64,000 bases of DNA, from positions 1,897,964 through 1,961,963 of the forward strand of contig NZ_NMUQ01000001.1 of NCBI RefSeq assembly GCF_002233675.1, given 5' to 3'. The stretch's first letter is position 1, and every line of letters starts with the position of its first letter. This document shows, piece by piece, positions 48,412 through 56,754 of the stretch. The notes beneath the pieces were generated by a model. That model saw only the letters and a list, made by a program, of their open reading frames with translations. It searched no databases and had not been told where the DNA came from. This stretch comes from Paenibacillus herberti. GTDB lineage: Bacteria; Bacillota; Bacilli; Paenibacillales; Paenibacillaceae. A program made the position numbers and the translations under genes.

Positions 48412-48993
48412 TCAAACGGTAATCCGATTGGGGTCGTCCCCGCCCGTTTCCTGGCGTTTCCAGTCAGCTTCCAGCAGCCCGTATACAATATGGTCGCGAT
48501 AAACTCCGCCGCTGTATTCCTCCTGTCTCAGCACTCCCTCTTGTTTGAAACCGAGTCTTTCCGCCACGGCGCAACTGCGCCGATTGTCGGCCCGTGCCCG
48601 AATCTCCACCCGGTTCAGGTCCAGTGTTGCAAAGGCGAATCGAATCATCTGGGCCGCAGCATCCGTCATGATTCCTTTGCCCTGTCGGGCAGAGTCCAGC
48701 CAGTAACCGAGCGTAGCCTTCCGGTTGCGAAAATCGAGCTCCTGGTAGCTGATCAAACCTGCTGCTTCCCGTCCGTCGAAAATCACAGCAGACATCGCTT
48801 TACCTCCCTTGTAGCGCTTACATTCAAAGCGGACATAATTTTTCATATCCGCAGCATTCTCAATCTGATGCACCCATGGCAGCCATGCTTCCAAAACGGC
48901 ACGGTTCCTTTCCACGGTACGATAAAGCGCTTTAGCGTCGGCGGTACGGAGCAGCCCCAGATGCAGGCCTTTTTCAAGCTCGCAAGCAAACAT
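48412..48993 (-). CDS. GNAT family N-acetyltransferase (RimL/YdaF-like)
   Basis: The 193-residue protein starts MFACELEKGLHLGLLRTADA after GGAGGACCGAGA. It has LGYWLDSARQGKGIMTDAAA (acetyl-CoA loop), LDLNRVEIRARADNRRSCAV and AERLGFKQEGVLRQEEYSGG. It resembles ribosomal-protein serine acetyltransferases. Neighbours give no clue to the substrate. Confidence 0.9.
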   Translation of the reverse strand: MFACELEKGLHLGLLRTADAKALYRTVERNRAVLEAWLPWVHQIENAADMKNYVRFECKRYKGGKAMSAVIFDGREAAGLISYQELDFRNRKATLGYWLDSARQGKGIMTDAAAQMIRFAFATLDLNRVEIRARADNRRSCAVAERLGFKQEGVLRQEEYSGGVYRDHIVYGLLEADWKRQETGGDDPNRITV

Positions 48994-49110
48994 TCTCGGT
49001 CCTCCAATTCATGCTCATTCCATCCCTTCCACGTATGAGATTTACCATTTTCGAACAAGATCGTGTACAATAAGACAGTATAACGTCTATATGAAATGGA
49101 GGCTGAAATC

Positions 49111-50343
49111 TTGAGCAAACTGCATCAGCAAATCGAACGTTACGCAGATCTGATCATCCAAGTGGGCGTCCGTATACAATCCGGCCAAAAGCTGGTCATC
49201 AACGCTTCCCTGGATTCCGTCGATCTGGTCCGAGTACTTGTTCGCAAAGCTTATAAGGCGGGAGCATTCTCCGTCAAGGTCAACTGGGTAGATGACGCGA
49301 TCTCACGCGCTCGATATGAACTAGCTCCGGATGAAGCGTTCCTGGAAGAGCCAAAATGGTATGCCGCCGAGATGATGGATCTCGCTGAGCAAGGAGCTGC
49401 GATTATCAGCGTTGTATCGTCGGATCCCGACCTGCTGAAGGGCATCGCTAAGGAACGAATTACGAATCATCAGAAAACATACGGCAAAGCGCTGTCTACA
49501 TACCGTCAGATGATGCAATCCGACAAATTCAGTTGGTGCGTCGTTGCTGCGCCTTCCAAAGCATGGGCTTCTAAGGTGTTCCCCGGATCAACCGAAGAGG
49601 AGCAATACACCAGCTTGTGGAACGCCATTTTAAGGGCAGTCCGCTGTGACCTCGACGATCCCGTGGCGGCTTGGGAAGAACATATTGCAAACCTGAACTC
49701 CCGTTCCCAGTACCTGAATTCGCGCAAGTTCAAAAAGCTGCATTACACCGCTCCAGGCACGGATCTGACAATCGAGCTGCCGAAAGGCCACCTCTGGGTC
49801 GCGGCTGACAGCACCAATGCAAACGGAATTCCGTTTGTTGCCAACCTGCCGACTGAGGAAGTATTCACGGCTGCTCAGGCCGATGGCGTAAGCGGTTATG
49901 TATCCAGCACGAAGCCGCTCAGCTACGGAGGCAATATCATCGACAACTTCAAGCTGACGTTCGAAAACGGCAGCGTGGTCAAGGCTGAAGCAGAGCGCGG
50001 CCTCGAAACGCTGGAAGGATTACTGGACATGGACGCTGGCGCCCGTCGCATCGGCGAGGTAGCGCTTGTGCCTTTCGATTCGCCGATCTCGCGTTCCAAC
50101 ATTCTATATTACAACACGCTGTTCGACGAGAATGCATCCAATCACCTCGCACTCGGCAGCGCCTACGCCTTCAATCTTGAAGGTGGCAAAGAGCTGTCGC
50201 AAGACGAGCTTGCCAAGCGCGGCCTCAATACGAGCATTACGCATGTCGATTTCATGATCGGCTCCGCCGATATGAACATCGATGGAATTACCGAAGACGG
50301 CAGCTCCGAGCCGATCTTCCGCAGCGGCAACTGGGCGTTTTAA
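49111..50343 (+). CDS. ampS: M29 family metallo-aminopeptidase
   Basis: The 410-residue protein reads SKLHQQIERYADLIIQVGVR at its start and has TDLTIELPKGHLWVAADSTN, GIPFVANLPTEEVFTAAQAD, RIGEVALVPFDSPISRSNIL and HLALGSAYAFNLEGG, which hold the M29 metal ligands (Glu, His, Asp). I choose TTG 49111, placed 8 bases after GGAGG; an ATG at 49096 overlaps that ribosome site. It hydrolyses N-terminal residues of peptides in the cytoplasm. Confidence 0.95.
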   Translation: MSKLHQQIERYADLIIQVGVRIQSGQKLVINASLDSVDLVRVLVRKAYKAGAFSVKVNWVDDAISRARYELAPDEAFLEEPKWYAAEMMDLAEQGAAIISVVSSDPDLLKGIAKERITNHQKTYGKALSTYRQMMQSDKFSWCVVAAPSKAWASKVFPGSTEEEQYTSLWNAILRAVRCDLDDPVAAWEEHIANLNSRSQYLNSRKFKKLHYTAPGTDLTIELPKGHLWVAADSTNANGIPFVANLPTEEVFTAAQADGVSGYVSSTKPLSYGGNIIDNFKLTFENGSVVKAEAERGLETLEGLLDMDAGARRIGEVALVPFDSPISRSNILYYNTLFDENASNHLALGSAYAFNLEGGKELSQDELAKRGLNTSITHVDFMIGSADMNIDGITEDGSSEPIFRSGNWAF

Positions 50344-50350
50344 TTATAAA

Positions 50351-50396
50351 AGAGCGAGTGGCTAGCCGATTCCGGTTCTCCACTCGCTCTTTTTTT
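50351..50396. terminator. Terminator after the aminopeptidase gene
   Basis: AGAGCGAGTGG / CCACTCGCTCT is followed on the + strand by a run of seven or more T. Confidence 0.92.
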
Positions 50397-50433
50397 CTGC
50401 CCAAATATCCGAATTCCTTCAGCGTCGCTTCAT

Positions 50434-51267
50434 TTATAAAGACATCCGGTGTCCATATGGCGCCATGATCTTGATGCCGCTGCCCACGCCCAGCTTGCGG
50501 CCCGACACGAGCCAAGCTTGCGCTGACCGCTGCAGGCTCGTCTTCACTTCATAATCGAGCGGATTCTCTTGAACCGAATGGAAAATTCGCTTTTCGGCTT
50601 GCCGGGAATATTCATTGACATCATAGATTTCAAAATGATTCTGAAACTGAATAATATTAGACTGGCTGCCGAGCAATTCAGTAAGCCCGGGATAAAGCAG
50701 CCACGACTGGCAAATAAATACGGGAGTTATGCCGCGGAAGAACGTTAGGGCTGCTTCAAATGACGCCTCGACCTCATGCGAGAGCAAGGGCTCACCTTCC
50801 GGAATATGTACATTGAGCACAATTTGCTGCTTTTCAATAACGGCGTCATCTACCCTGACCTCTTCACTCATGGCTAAGGGCTGGAATTGCAGCCGACCCA
50901 GCCGGAAAAGCTTGAGTTGTACATGCTCTTTCAACCAATCATATTGAGCGATCCCGTATTCTCCAAATTTCCGCACACAGGCCGTACACCAAATTTGAAG
51001 ATCCGAAAACGTGTCAAAGTAAATCTTAGTATCGATTCCCCGCTTCTGATAAGCTTCATAGGCATCAACCGCAAATCGCACAAAGAGATACAGCATTTTG
51101 GGGCGGAAATCAGACTCGTTTTCAAGCTCCTTGAAAAAGGATTCCGAATGATTGTAAAAGGCCGTCTTGTGCTGCGAATACTCCGCTTCATCCATGTTAT
51201 ACGCTGCAATCAGCCCTCTAGCACCTTGATGGAGCCCAATGCCCTCGCAAAAATCATCGATTGTCAT
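50434..51267 (-). CDS. Acyltransferase-domain protein (NAT_N / GNAT_C type)
   Basis: The 277-residue protein starts MTIDDFCEGIGLHQGARGLI at ATG 51267 and contains FRPKMLYLFVRFAVDAYEAY, KLFRLGRLQFQPLAMSEEV and VLNVHIPEGEPLLSHEVEAS, then FFRGITPVFICQSWLLYPGL. This is the pattern of the two-domain acyltransferase-like family found in Firmicutes, whose substrate is unknown to me. Its start lies inside the end of the response regulator gene (14 bp overlap), so it belongs to that operon. Confidence 0.75.
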   Translation of the reverse strand: MTIDDFCEGIGLHQGARGLIAAYNMDEAEYSQHKTAFYNHSESFFKELENESDFRPKMLYLFVRFAVDAYEAYQKRGIDTKIYFDTFSDLQIWCTACVRKFGEYGIAQYDWLKEHVQLKLFRLGRLQFQPLAMSEEVRVDDAVIEKQQIVLNVHIPEGEPLLSHEVEASFEAALTFFRGITPVFICQSWLLYPGLTELLGSQSNIIQFQNHFEIYDVNEYSRQAEKRIFHSVQENPLDYEVKTSLQRSAQAWLVSGRKLGVGSGIKIMAPYGHRMSL

Positions 51268-51982
51268 GCGCGTCCCTGCCCTCCCCAAGCAAGAAACGAT
51301 AACCGATGCCTGGTTCTGTCGCGATATAGATCGGGTCGGCAGGATGATCATCCAGCTTTTTGCGCAAATGGCCAACATAAATACGGAGATAATGGCCCTC
51401 CGTCTCCAAATGCGCCGAGCCCCATACTTGGCGCAGCAACTGCTTCTGGGTCATGACTTTGCCTGCGTTGAGGGCAAGCGTTTTGAGCAGGTCGTATTCC
51501 GTCGGCGTCAGCTTGATTCGATTGCCTGATCGCTCCACCAGCCGCTGTGCCAAATCGATCGTCAGCTCTCCGAAGCGAAGTACGGGTTCTGTTGAAGCCG
51601 TACCAACCGCATGCCGAAGCGCCACGCGGATGCGAGCGACAAGCTCGCCCATGCTGAACGGTTTGGTGACATAGTCATCGGCCCCACTGTCGAGCGCCTC
51701 GATTTTATCTTCTTCCCGATCCTTGGCCGTTAGCACAATAACCGGCACCGGCGACCATTGCCGAATGCGCTTCAACACTTCCAGTCCAGGCCCGTCCGGC
51801 AACCCAAGATCGAGCAAAATAAGATCCGGATGGTTCATCGATGCTTGCAACAAACCGTCCGAGCCGGTTCCGCTTTCAAGCAGATCGTACTGATGCGCCT
51901 GGAGCGTTACTTTCAGCAGCTTGCGAATCTGTGGTTCATCCTCGATAAGCAGGATGCGCGCTCCCTTGTGGGCTTCACTCAA
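51254..51982 (-). CDS. KdpE-like OmpR-family response regulator
   Basis: The 242-residue protein starts at TTG 51982 (AAGGAGGGGAACAAA). The receiver domain has ILLIEDEPQIRKLLKVTL, the phospho-acceptor Asp in LILLDLGLPDGPGLE, and Lys in DDYVTKPFSMGELVARI. The C-terminal winged helix has LTPTEYDLLKTLALNAG and YLRIYVGHLRKKLDDHP. It resembles KdpE. It overlaps the kinase gene by 8 bp; no kdpFABC genes are in the window. Confidence 0.9.
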   Translation of the reverse strand: MSEAHKGARILLIEDEPQIRKLLKVTLQAHQYDLLESGTGSDGLLQASMNHPDLILLDLGLPDGPGLEVLKRIRQWSPVPVIVLTAKDREEDKIEALDSGADDYVTKPFSMGELVARIRVALRHAVGTASTEPVLRFGELTIDLAQRLVERSGNRIKLTPTEYDLLKTLALNAGKVMTQKQLLRQVWGSAHLETEGHYLRIYVGHLRKKLDDHPADPIYIATEPGIGYRFLLGEGRDAHDNR

Positions 51983-53519
51983 TTTGTTCCCCTCCTTGAT
52001 CCACCAGCTCCAGCTGTTCAAGCGGAAGTTCTACGGTGATAGCTGTTCCTTTGCCGCCAGCGCCGACACCGGCCGTAATCGCGCCTCCATGCAGCTCAGC
52101 GATTCCTTTGGAGATCGCCAGTCCGAGACCAGTTCCTGTCAAGTGAGCCGCATTGCCGCTGCGATAAAATTTATCAAATACTTTGGAAACATCTTCGCTT
52201 GGAATGCCGATCCCCTCGTCACGTACAATAAGCAGCACGCGATTGTCCGTCGTCCGCACTTCCAGCTCAAGCACGCTTTGTTCCGGGGAATATTTGATGG
52301 CATTGCTAATAATATTGACCATCATCTGCTCCAGCAGCACCGGATCGCCTCTCAGTAGCGGCACTGGCTCCGGCATGAGCATGACCGTTCTGCGACTACC
52401 GCGAGCCTCGCGAAGTTGGCGCAGAGCAGCGCCAATCAGCTCATCAGCGCCTACCCAGTCGCGCCGCAGCTTGAGCATGCCTCCCTCGAGCCGCACCATC
52501 CCGAGCAGGTTGCCAACGAGCCGGTTCATGCGCTGAGCACCATTGCGGATGGACTCAAGCAGCTCACGCTTCTCATTATCTGTAAAAAGGTTCCCCGATT
52601 CCAGCAAGCCGCTGCTGGAGCCGATGATTTCCGCGAGCGGTGTTCTCAGCTCATGCGACACCGAATCGAGCAGCGTTGCTCTCATACGCTCGGATTCCGC
52701 TGTCACTTGCGCCAGCCTAGCCTCTTCGCCGCGCTTGATGCGGGCCAGCGCACCTGCAGCTAGATCGCTCAGCGCCGCCAGTCGCAACCGCTCCTCCGAA
52801 TCTGGCCACCCGTCTTGCTCCCGACTTCGAAAAGATACGGCCCCATGCACAGAATCCTCTGCTAACAAGGGCAAACAATACACCGGGTTATCCATCGATT
52901 GTGAGATTCCCCTATCAGCAACCTCACTGATTAACATCGCTCGCTTCGCTACCGGAAGATTTGGGTCCTCGGGATCGGCAGCTCGTGAGCGGCCTGATTC
53001 ATCATGCCTTTGGAGCTCGCCTCCGGCTGTCGGAAGATAGAAAACCGTTTCCAGACCAGACATTTCCCGGATTCCACCGCCAAAGGCCCGCAATAGTGCT
53101 GGCAAGTCCGTCACATCGGACATGCTTCTGCTCATTCCGTACAAAATCGCCGTGAGACGCTCCTGCTGCCGAGCCTGTTTCACCTGTTGTTTGAGACGAT
53201 CTGCAAGTCCAGCAGTCATAAGCGCCACCGCAAGATAAACAACGAAGGAAATTAGGTAACGCAGGTCGGCGACCGTAAAACTAAGTACGGGAGGTACAAA
53301 AAAGAAGTCAAAAGCAAGTACGCCCGCAATCGCCGCAAATACCGCCGGTGCTCTTCCGCCATAAACCGCGCATAACAGTACAGGAAATAAAAAAAGCAAA
53401 GCCGCGTTAACCGGCTCCATACGCAGAACGGGAAGCATCAATACCACAGTAAGCCCAGCTATGCCGAGCGTCGTAGCAGCGTAGATCCGCCAGCGCCGAT
53501 TGGCCGCAGATGTTTGCAT
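51975..53519 (-). CDS. KdpD-like sensor histidine kinase lacking the N-terminal KdpD domain
   Basis: The 514-residue protein starts at ATG 53519 and has a DUF4118-type four-helix membrane region (about 15-110, with LAFDFFFVPPVLSFTVADLR). A GAF-like sensor region (about 140-265) follows, then HisKA with the phospho-His in SVSHELRTPLAEIIGSSSG, and HATPase with NIISNAIKYSPEQSVLEL, DEGIGIPSEDVSKVFDKFYR and GTGLGLAISKGI. The KdpD and universal-stress N-terminal domains of full KdpD (about 350-400 residues) are absent. It pairs with the adjacent regulator. Confidence 0.88.
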   Translation of the reverse strand: MQTSAANRRWRIYAATTLGIAGLTVVLMLPVLRMEPVNAALLFLFPVLLCAVYGGRAPAVFAAIAGVLAFDFFFVPPVLSFTVADLRYLISFVVYLAVALMTAGLADRLKQQVKQARQQERLTAILYGMSRSMSDVTDLPALLRAFGGGIREMSGLETVFYLPTAGGELQRHDESGRSRAADPEDPNLPVAKRAMLISEVADRGISQSMDNPVYCLPLLAEDSVHGAVSFRSREQDGWPDSEERLRLAALSDLAAGALARIKRGEEARLAQVTAESERMRATLLDSVSHELRTPLAEIIGSSSGLLESGNLFTDNEKRELLESIRNGAQRMNRLVGNLLGMVRLEGGMLKLRRDWVGADELIGAALRQLREARGSRRTVMLMPEPVPLLRGDPVLLEQMMVNIISNAIKYSPEQSVLELEVRTTDNRVLLIVRDEGIGIPSEDVSKVFDKFYRSGNAAHLTGTGLGLAISKGIAELHGGAITAGVGAGGKGTAITVELPLEQLELVDQGGEQIE

Positions 53520-53671
53520 TCTATTCTGTCCTCTCTCTACCTGAATGGTATACCTATTATAGCTTAGGAGACGCCATAATCCAGCAAAATCCAATTCATC
53601 CCCTGTCCCCTTTATACAAGCTGACAGATGCATCTTTTACAAAATGTATAGCTTTGTGTGAGGGAATTATT

Positions 53672-53680
53672 GGTATAATG
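53672..53680 (+). promoter_or_regulatory. Extended -10 promoter of the barnase gene
   Basis: TGGTATAATG combines a TG motif with a perfect TATAAT (53674-53679), 44 bp before the start codon. The -35 region is weak (TTGTGT-like), as is common with extended -10 promoters. Confidence 0.6.
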
Positions 53681-53722
53681 CACATGCAGTCAAATCCCAA
53701 TCCTGTCAGGAGGTATGAAGTA

Positions 53723-54160
53723 ATGAAAGCTTTTGTAAGACTTTTTGCTTGCGCCGCACTAATCTTCTCCCTGGTGCTGGGCAGCGCGCAGCCGCTGGGG
53801 CTGTCGCCTGTTCCTAACGCCGAGGCCGCTGTTTCAGGGCCGACAGATTTCGCTGGTATCATCAGTTATTTGAAAGCCAACGGTAAGCTCCCGCCTAACT
53901 TTTTGACGAAAAGCCAGGCATCCAGTAAGGGCTGGGTATCCAGCAAATGCAATCTAGCTACTGTTGCTGCGGGGTACAGTATCGGCGGAGACGTGTTCCA
54001 AAACCGCGAGGGCTTGCTGCCAGCGAAAAGCGGCCGCACCTGGCGTGAAGCGGACGCCTACTATACATCTGGCTGCCGCAACGCTTCTCGTGTGTTATAT
54101 TCCAATGACGGGCTGTACTATTCAACAGACGATCATTACGCTTCCTTTAAAAAATGGTAG
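53723..54160 (+). CDS. Secreted guanyl-specific ribonuclease (barnase family)
   Basis: The 145-residue precursor has a signal peptide (residues 1-35, ending in SPVPNAEAA) and a mature domain of about 110 residues like barnase: GWVSSKCNLATVAAGYSIGG, KSGRTWREADAYYTSGCRN, and DDHYASFKKW. Catalytic Glu (WREAD), Arg (NASR) and His (DDH) are in place. Two cysteines stand where barnase has Gly40 and Phe82. ATG 53723 has CAGGAGG upstream. Its inhibitor gene lies 89 bp downstream. Confidence 0.95.
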   Translation: MKAFVRLFACAALIFSLVLGSAQPLGLSPVPNAEAAVSGPTDFAGIISYLKANGKLPPNFLTKSQASSKGWVSSKCNLATVAAGYSIGGDVFQNREGLLPAKSGRTWREADAYYTSGCRNASRVLYSNDGLYYSTDDHYASFKKW

Positions 54161-54249
54161 ATAACATGTTAAAATGAGGAAAAAGGGACTTGTCCAAGCG
54201 GCAGGTCCCTTGGTCTTCCCAGCTAGGAATCAAGAAAGCAGGTGTAGCA

Positions 54250-54528
54250 ATGAAAGAGCTTCTGCTAAATGGAAAAAAACTTGCGTCTATGGACGATGTG
54301 CATGACTTATTTGCTAGGGAATTAGCTTTTCCCGATTATTACGGCCGTAATCTGGATGCCTTGTTCGATTGCCTGCAGGATTACAGCGAGCCACCGATTC
54401 GTATCCGATGGTCGCACTATAAGGAGAGCACGGCGAAGCTTGGCAACCGTAGCGCTGAATCACTCCTAGAGCTGCTGAAGGACATGGAGACCGAAGTAGC
54501 GGGATTCACGGTTGTGGTGGAGGAATAG
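54250..54528 (+). CDS. Barstar-type ribonuclease inhibitor
   Basis: The 92-residue cytoplasmic protein starts MKELLLNGKKLASMDDVHDL and has FPDYYGRNLDALFDCLQDYS, matching barstar's helix 2, including the two Asp that insert into the barnase active site. It protects the producing cell from ribonuclease that is not exported. An A-rich AAGCAGG site precedes the ATG. A hairpin AAGGGAC / GTCCCTT (about 54183-54211) lies between the two genes. Confidence 0.94.
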   Translation: MKELLLNGKKLASMDDVHDLFARELAFPDYYGRNLDALFDCLQDYSEPPIRIRWSHYKESTAKLGNRSAESLLELLKDMETEVAGFTVVVEE

Positions 54529-54531
54529 TGT

Positions 54532-54586
54532 AAAAGGCAGTCTCCGTCATCCCGGTATGAACCGGTGATGACGGAGACTGCCTTTT
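54532..54586. terminator. Terminator after barstar
   Basis: AAAAGGCAGTCTCCGTCATC / GATGACGGAGACTGCCTTTT with an inner hairpin (CCGG / CCGG) forms a very long stem ending in T-run. It can work in both directions. Confidence 0.93.
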
Positions 54587-54655
54587 GTCTGTGAAAGCTG
54601 TGGCTTATGGAGAAGCCATGGCAATTTCGTGTCATAGAAGCGATTTGAAGCGGGA

Positions 54656-55405
54656 CTAGAGTACGCTGCGGGAAGAGACGTAGCGGTCTTTCCACCAGCC
54701 GGAGTTCAGGTTGTCTATTTTAACGCCATCCGCGGAAGGTGCGTTATGGATGAACTGACCGTTCCCCATGTAGATGCCGACATGGTTAATTGCACCGTTA
54801 TTGCTGCCGATTGAGTCGAAGAAGATCAGATCGCCCGTTTGCAGATTGGCACGGCTCACCGCTTTGCCCTGGAGCTTCTGAGAGCTTGTCCCCCATTTGA
54901 GATCAACGCCCACTTTATCGTAAATAAACTCAGTGAACGAGGAGCAGTCGAAGATCAGCTGGGATGTATTACGAACGCCGAATTCATACGAGACCCGTCC
55001 CATGTAGCTCTTGGCAAGCTCAACGACCTGGTTGCGCTTGGATGACGCATCTCCCGGCTGAGTTGTTTGCCCACCATCGTCTGTATGGGTCTCGTCATGC
55101 GTGGAATATTTGCTATCCGAGGAAATGAACCCGCTCTCGCCCTGCTTTGTTTGTATTTTCAGCCAGCCAGTTCCTGCATGGCCGACGACATTTACCTGCT
55201 CACTTTTTTTAAGCATACGTATTTTGGATGAATTGACGCTTGCCTGCTCCCGCATGTTTACGCCATAAGTAATTTTAGTATCATAGGATACAGCTGCGGA
55301 CACCGTCTGAGTAACCGGCATCCATGTCGCTCCGATCACGCTAAACCCCAGTGTTGCACATAGCGTTGCTCCGACCAGCTTTTTCGTGACCCATATGTTG
55401 TTCAT
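54656..55405 (-). CDS. Secreted SH3b - NlpC/P60 cell wall peptidase
   Basis: The 249-residue protein has a signal peptide (about 1-38), a bacterial SH3 domain (about 39-100, ITYGVNMREQASVNSSKIRM and GWLKIQTKQGESGFISSD), a Thr/Gln/Asp linker, and an NlpC/P60 domain with the catalytic Cys in IFDCSSFTEFIYDKVG and His in NHVGIYMGNGQFIHNAP. It cleaves gamma-D-Glu-diamino acid bonds in wall peptides. It is convergent with the barnase-barstar pair. Confidence 0.93.
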   Translation of the reverse strand: MNNIWVTKKLVGATLCATLGFSVIGATWMPVTQTVSAAVSYDTKITYGVNMREQASVNSSKIRMLKKSEQVNVVGHAGTGWLKIQTKQGESGFISSDSKYSTHDETHTDDGGQTTQPGDASSKRNQVVELAKSYMGRVSYEFGVRNTSQLIFDCSSFTEFIYDKVGVDLKWGTSSQKLQGKAVSRANLQTGDLIFFDSIGSNNGAINHVGIYMGNGQFIHNAPSADGVKIDNLNSGWWKDRYVSSRSVL

Positions 55406-55812
55406 CTAGTTGTAGCCTCCTTGGGTTTGTCTGGAACACAGCATATCAGAAATGAAAGTAACTATATTTTTCCACAAAGAACAAAAAGCCAATTAGAGAC
55501 TGGCTTCTTTGACCTTTGTTAGAAAAATATGAGAAAGCTCTCACATTTGGAGGCGAGGCGGTCGTAGGCTCTAAAAAGCTGTGTATTTTAGTGGAGGATC
55601 AGGTTTAGACGTTGCGGTAGCTGGACTTTTATGGCGTCCGCCTCCAGGATAGGGTAATTCAAAGAGGAATTGAATGGTGGATCACACTTCCATTTTAGTA
55701 AAGGTACGAAGGGGCCTTCCATAGTCATCTAGGGATGACTATGGAAGGCCCCTTTTGAATTTGAAGTTGATGTATTAAAAGCCTTTTTTAGAGTGCAATT
55801 TATAAAGCCCGG
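55406..55812. other. Intergenic region without a recognisable gene
   Basis: I see no gene or known riboswitch here. It holds a weak short hairpin before nlpC (AGCCA / TGGCT, 55487-55505) and a strong terminator-like hairpin at 55709-55757 with T-run on the + strand, although no + strand gene lies directly upstream. Confidence 0.5.
55709..55757 (+). terminator. Orphan strong terminator hairpin
   Basis: A perfect 20-bp stem (AAGGGGCCTTCCATAGTCAT and its complement) with a 6-base loop is followed by TTTT on the + strand. No + strand coding sequence ends before it since barstar, which has its own terminator. Confidence 0.8.
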
Positions 55813-55839
55813 ACCTCACTCTTCCTATTACATAAGATA
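55813..55839 (+). promoter_or_regulatory. SigK promoter of YjcZ-anchor paralogue 3
   Basis: AC (55813-55814), exactly 16 bases, then CATAAGATA (55831-55839), a full match to the SigK consensus AC-N16-CATAnnnTA. It lies 44 bp before the start codon. Confidence 0.75.
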
Positions 55840-55882
55840 TTACTATAATCTGAATACTCTCATAGAACGAAGGAGACTGAAG

Positions 55883-56389
55883 ATGAACAATAACGGCTAT
55901 GAACAACAGCGAGTAAATCCAAATGGGAAGAGCATCGGCATTATACTGATTTTATTTATTCTGCTAGTTATAGTCACCCAGGCCTTTTTAACTTCAACTC
56001 AAAGCGAGGAGCCGGATCAGTTAGTTATTCTCGCTACTCAAGGCTTCGATGTTTACAACCATACAAACTACCAATTCAATTTTATTGAATCTACTATGAC
56101 AAAAGTAACTCCGACCCCACTCAACATTCCAAGCCAGGGTAAAACGCATATTGAGTTACCTCTCAAATGGCAGGACACAAGCACTTCAGTTCTGTTCTTT
56201 AGTATTAAGGATAACGAGGTTCCTCCAAATCCTAATTTCCCTACAAATGCCCAAATGAGATTTACCATATCTTGCGAATATGATTTCTTTGGTGGTAAGA
56301 AATCATATGTTTTTTATTATAGTTCGAATGCCGTTCCTTTAAGATTTACTAGTACTAATACCTCGTTGAGAATTTATTATCCGGAATAA
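55883..56389 (+). CDS. YjcZ-type membrane anchor fused to a beta-rich domain (paralogue 3)
   Basis: The 168-residue protein starts MNNNGYEQQRVNPNGKSIG after AAGGAG and has the same helix GIILILFILLVIVTQAF as the copies at 34.8 and 35.4 kb. The outer domain (about 45-168) contains GFDVYNHTNYQFNFIES, LNIPSQGKTHIELPLKW and MRFTISCEYDFFGGKKSYVF. It is a distant homologue: the Phe-x-x-x-Asn start and the PxxGxxxxxxP-like turn correspond. The gene is AT-rich and stands next to a MITE-like element. Function is unknown; a late mother-cell product is inferred from the promoter. Confidence 0.75.
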   Translation: MNNNGYEQQRVNPNGKSIGIILILFILLVIVTQAFLTSTQSEEPDQLVILATQGFDVYNHTNYQFNFIESTMTKVTPTPLNIPSQGKTHIELPLKWQDTSTSVLFFSIKDNEVPPNPNFPTNAQMRFTISCEYDFFGGKKSYVFYYSSNAVPLRFTSTNTSLRIYYPE

Positions 56390-56503
56390 TGGGACCGAAT
56401 TCTGAAAAATCACATTACTACCAACTTGAATATTGTTACTACTTAGGTACCTCTAAATTTAGCTAGGGCGCACTATTCGAATGACCAGGTCCCGTTTAAC
56501 AAC

Positions 56504-56537
56504 AATCAAGCGAAGCGAGAAATCAAGCGAAGCGAGA
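56504..56537. repeat. 17-bp direct repeat, two tandem copies
   Basis: AATCAAGCGAAGCGAGA occurs twice head to tail inside the MITE-like element. Confidence 0.85.
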
Positions 56538-56754
56538 CTTGTGTTTGGCTGTTGTCAAACAGAAGGTTTCCGGGAGTTTTCGAACGACGGAAGGAGCCCG
56601 GCAATTCGCTCGTATGCGCAGTGTGGTTTCGACGATCATGAAGCAGTAGTAGGAGCTGCTCCCTTCGCTTGTCTCAGCCTTGTCGGGGCAACTGCGGCTT
56701 AGATAGGCATAAGTCGTAACCAAGTCAGTCTCGTATTGATGTGGTCATGCACAA

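Noticed and set aside
55406..55700. c-di-AMP (ydaO-type) riboswitch upstream of the NlpC/P60 gene
   Set aside because: Such leaders occur before wall hydrolase genes, but I could not find the conserved sequence blocks on the minus strand.
56481..56702. 73-codon frame inside the MITE-like element as a possible transposase
   Set aside because: It is too short, has no DDE or HUH-type motif and no ribosome site.
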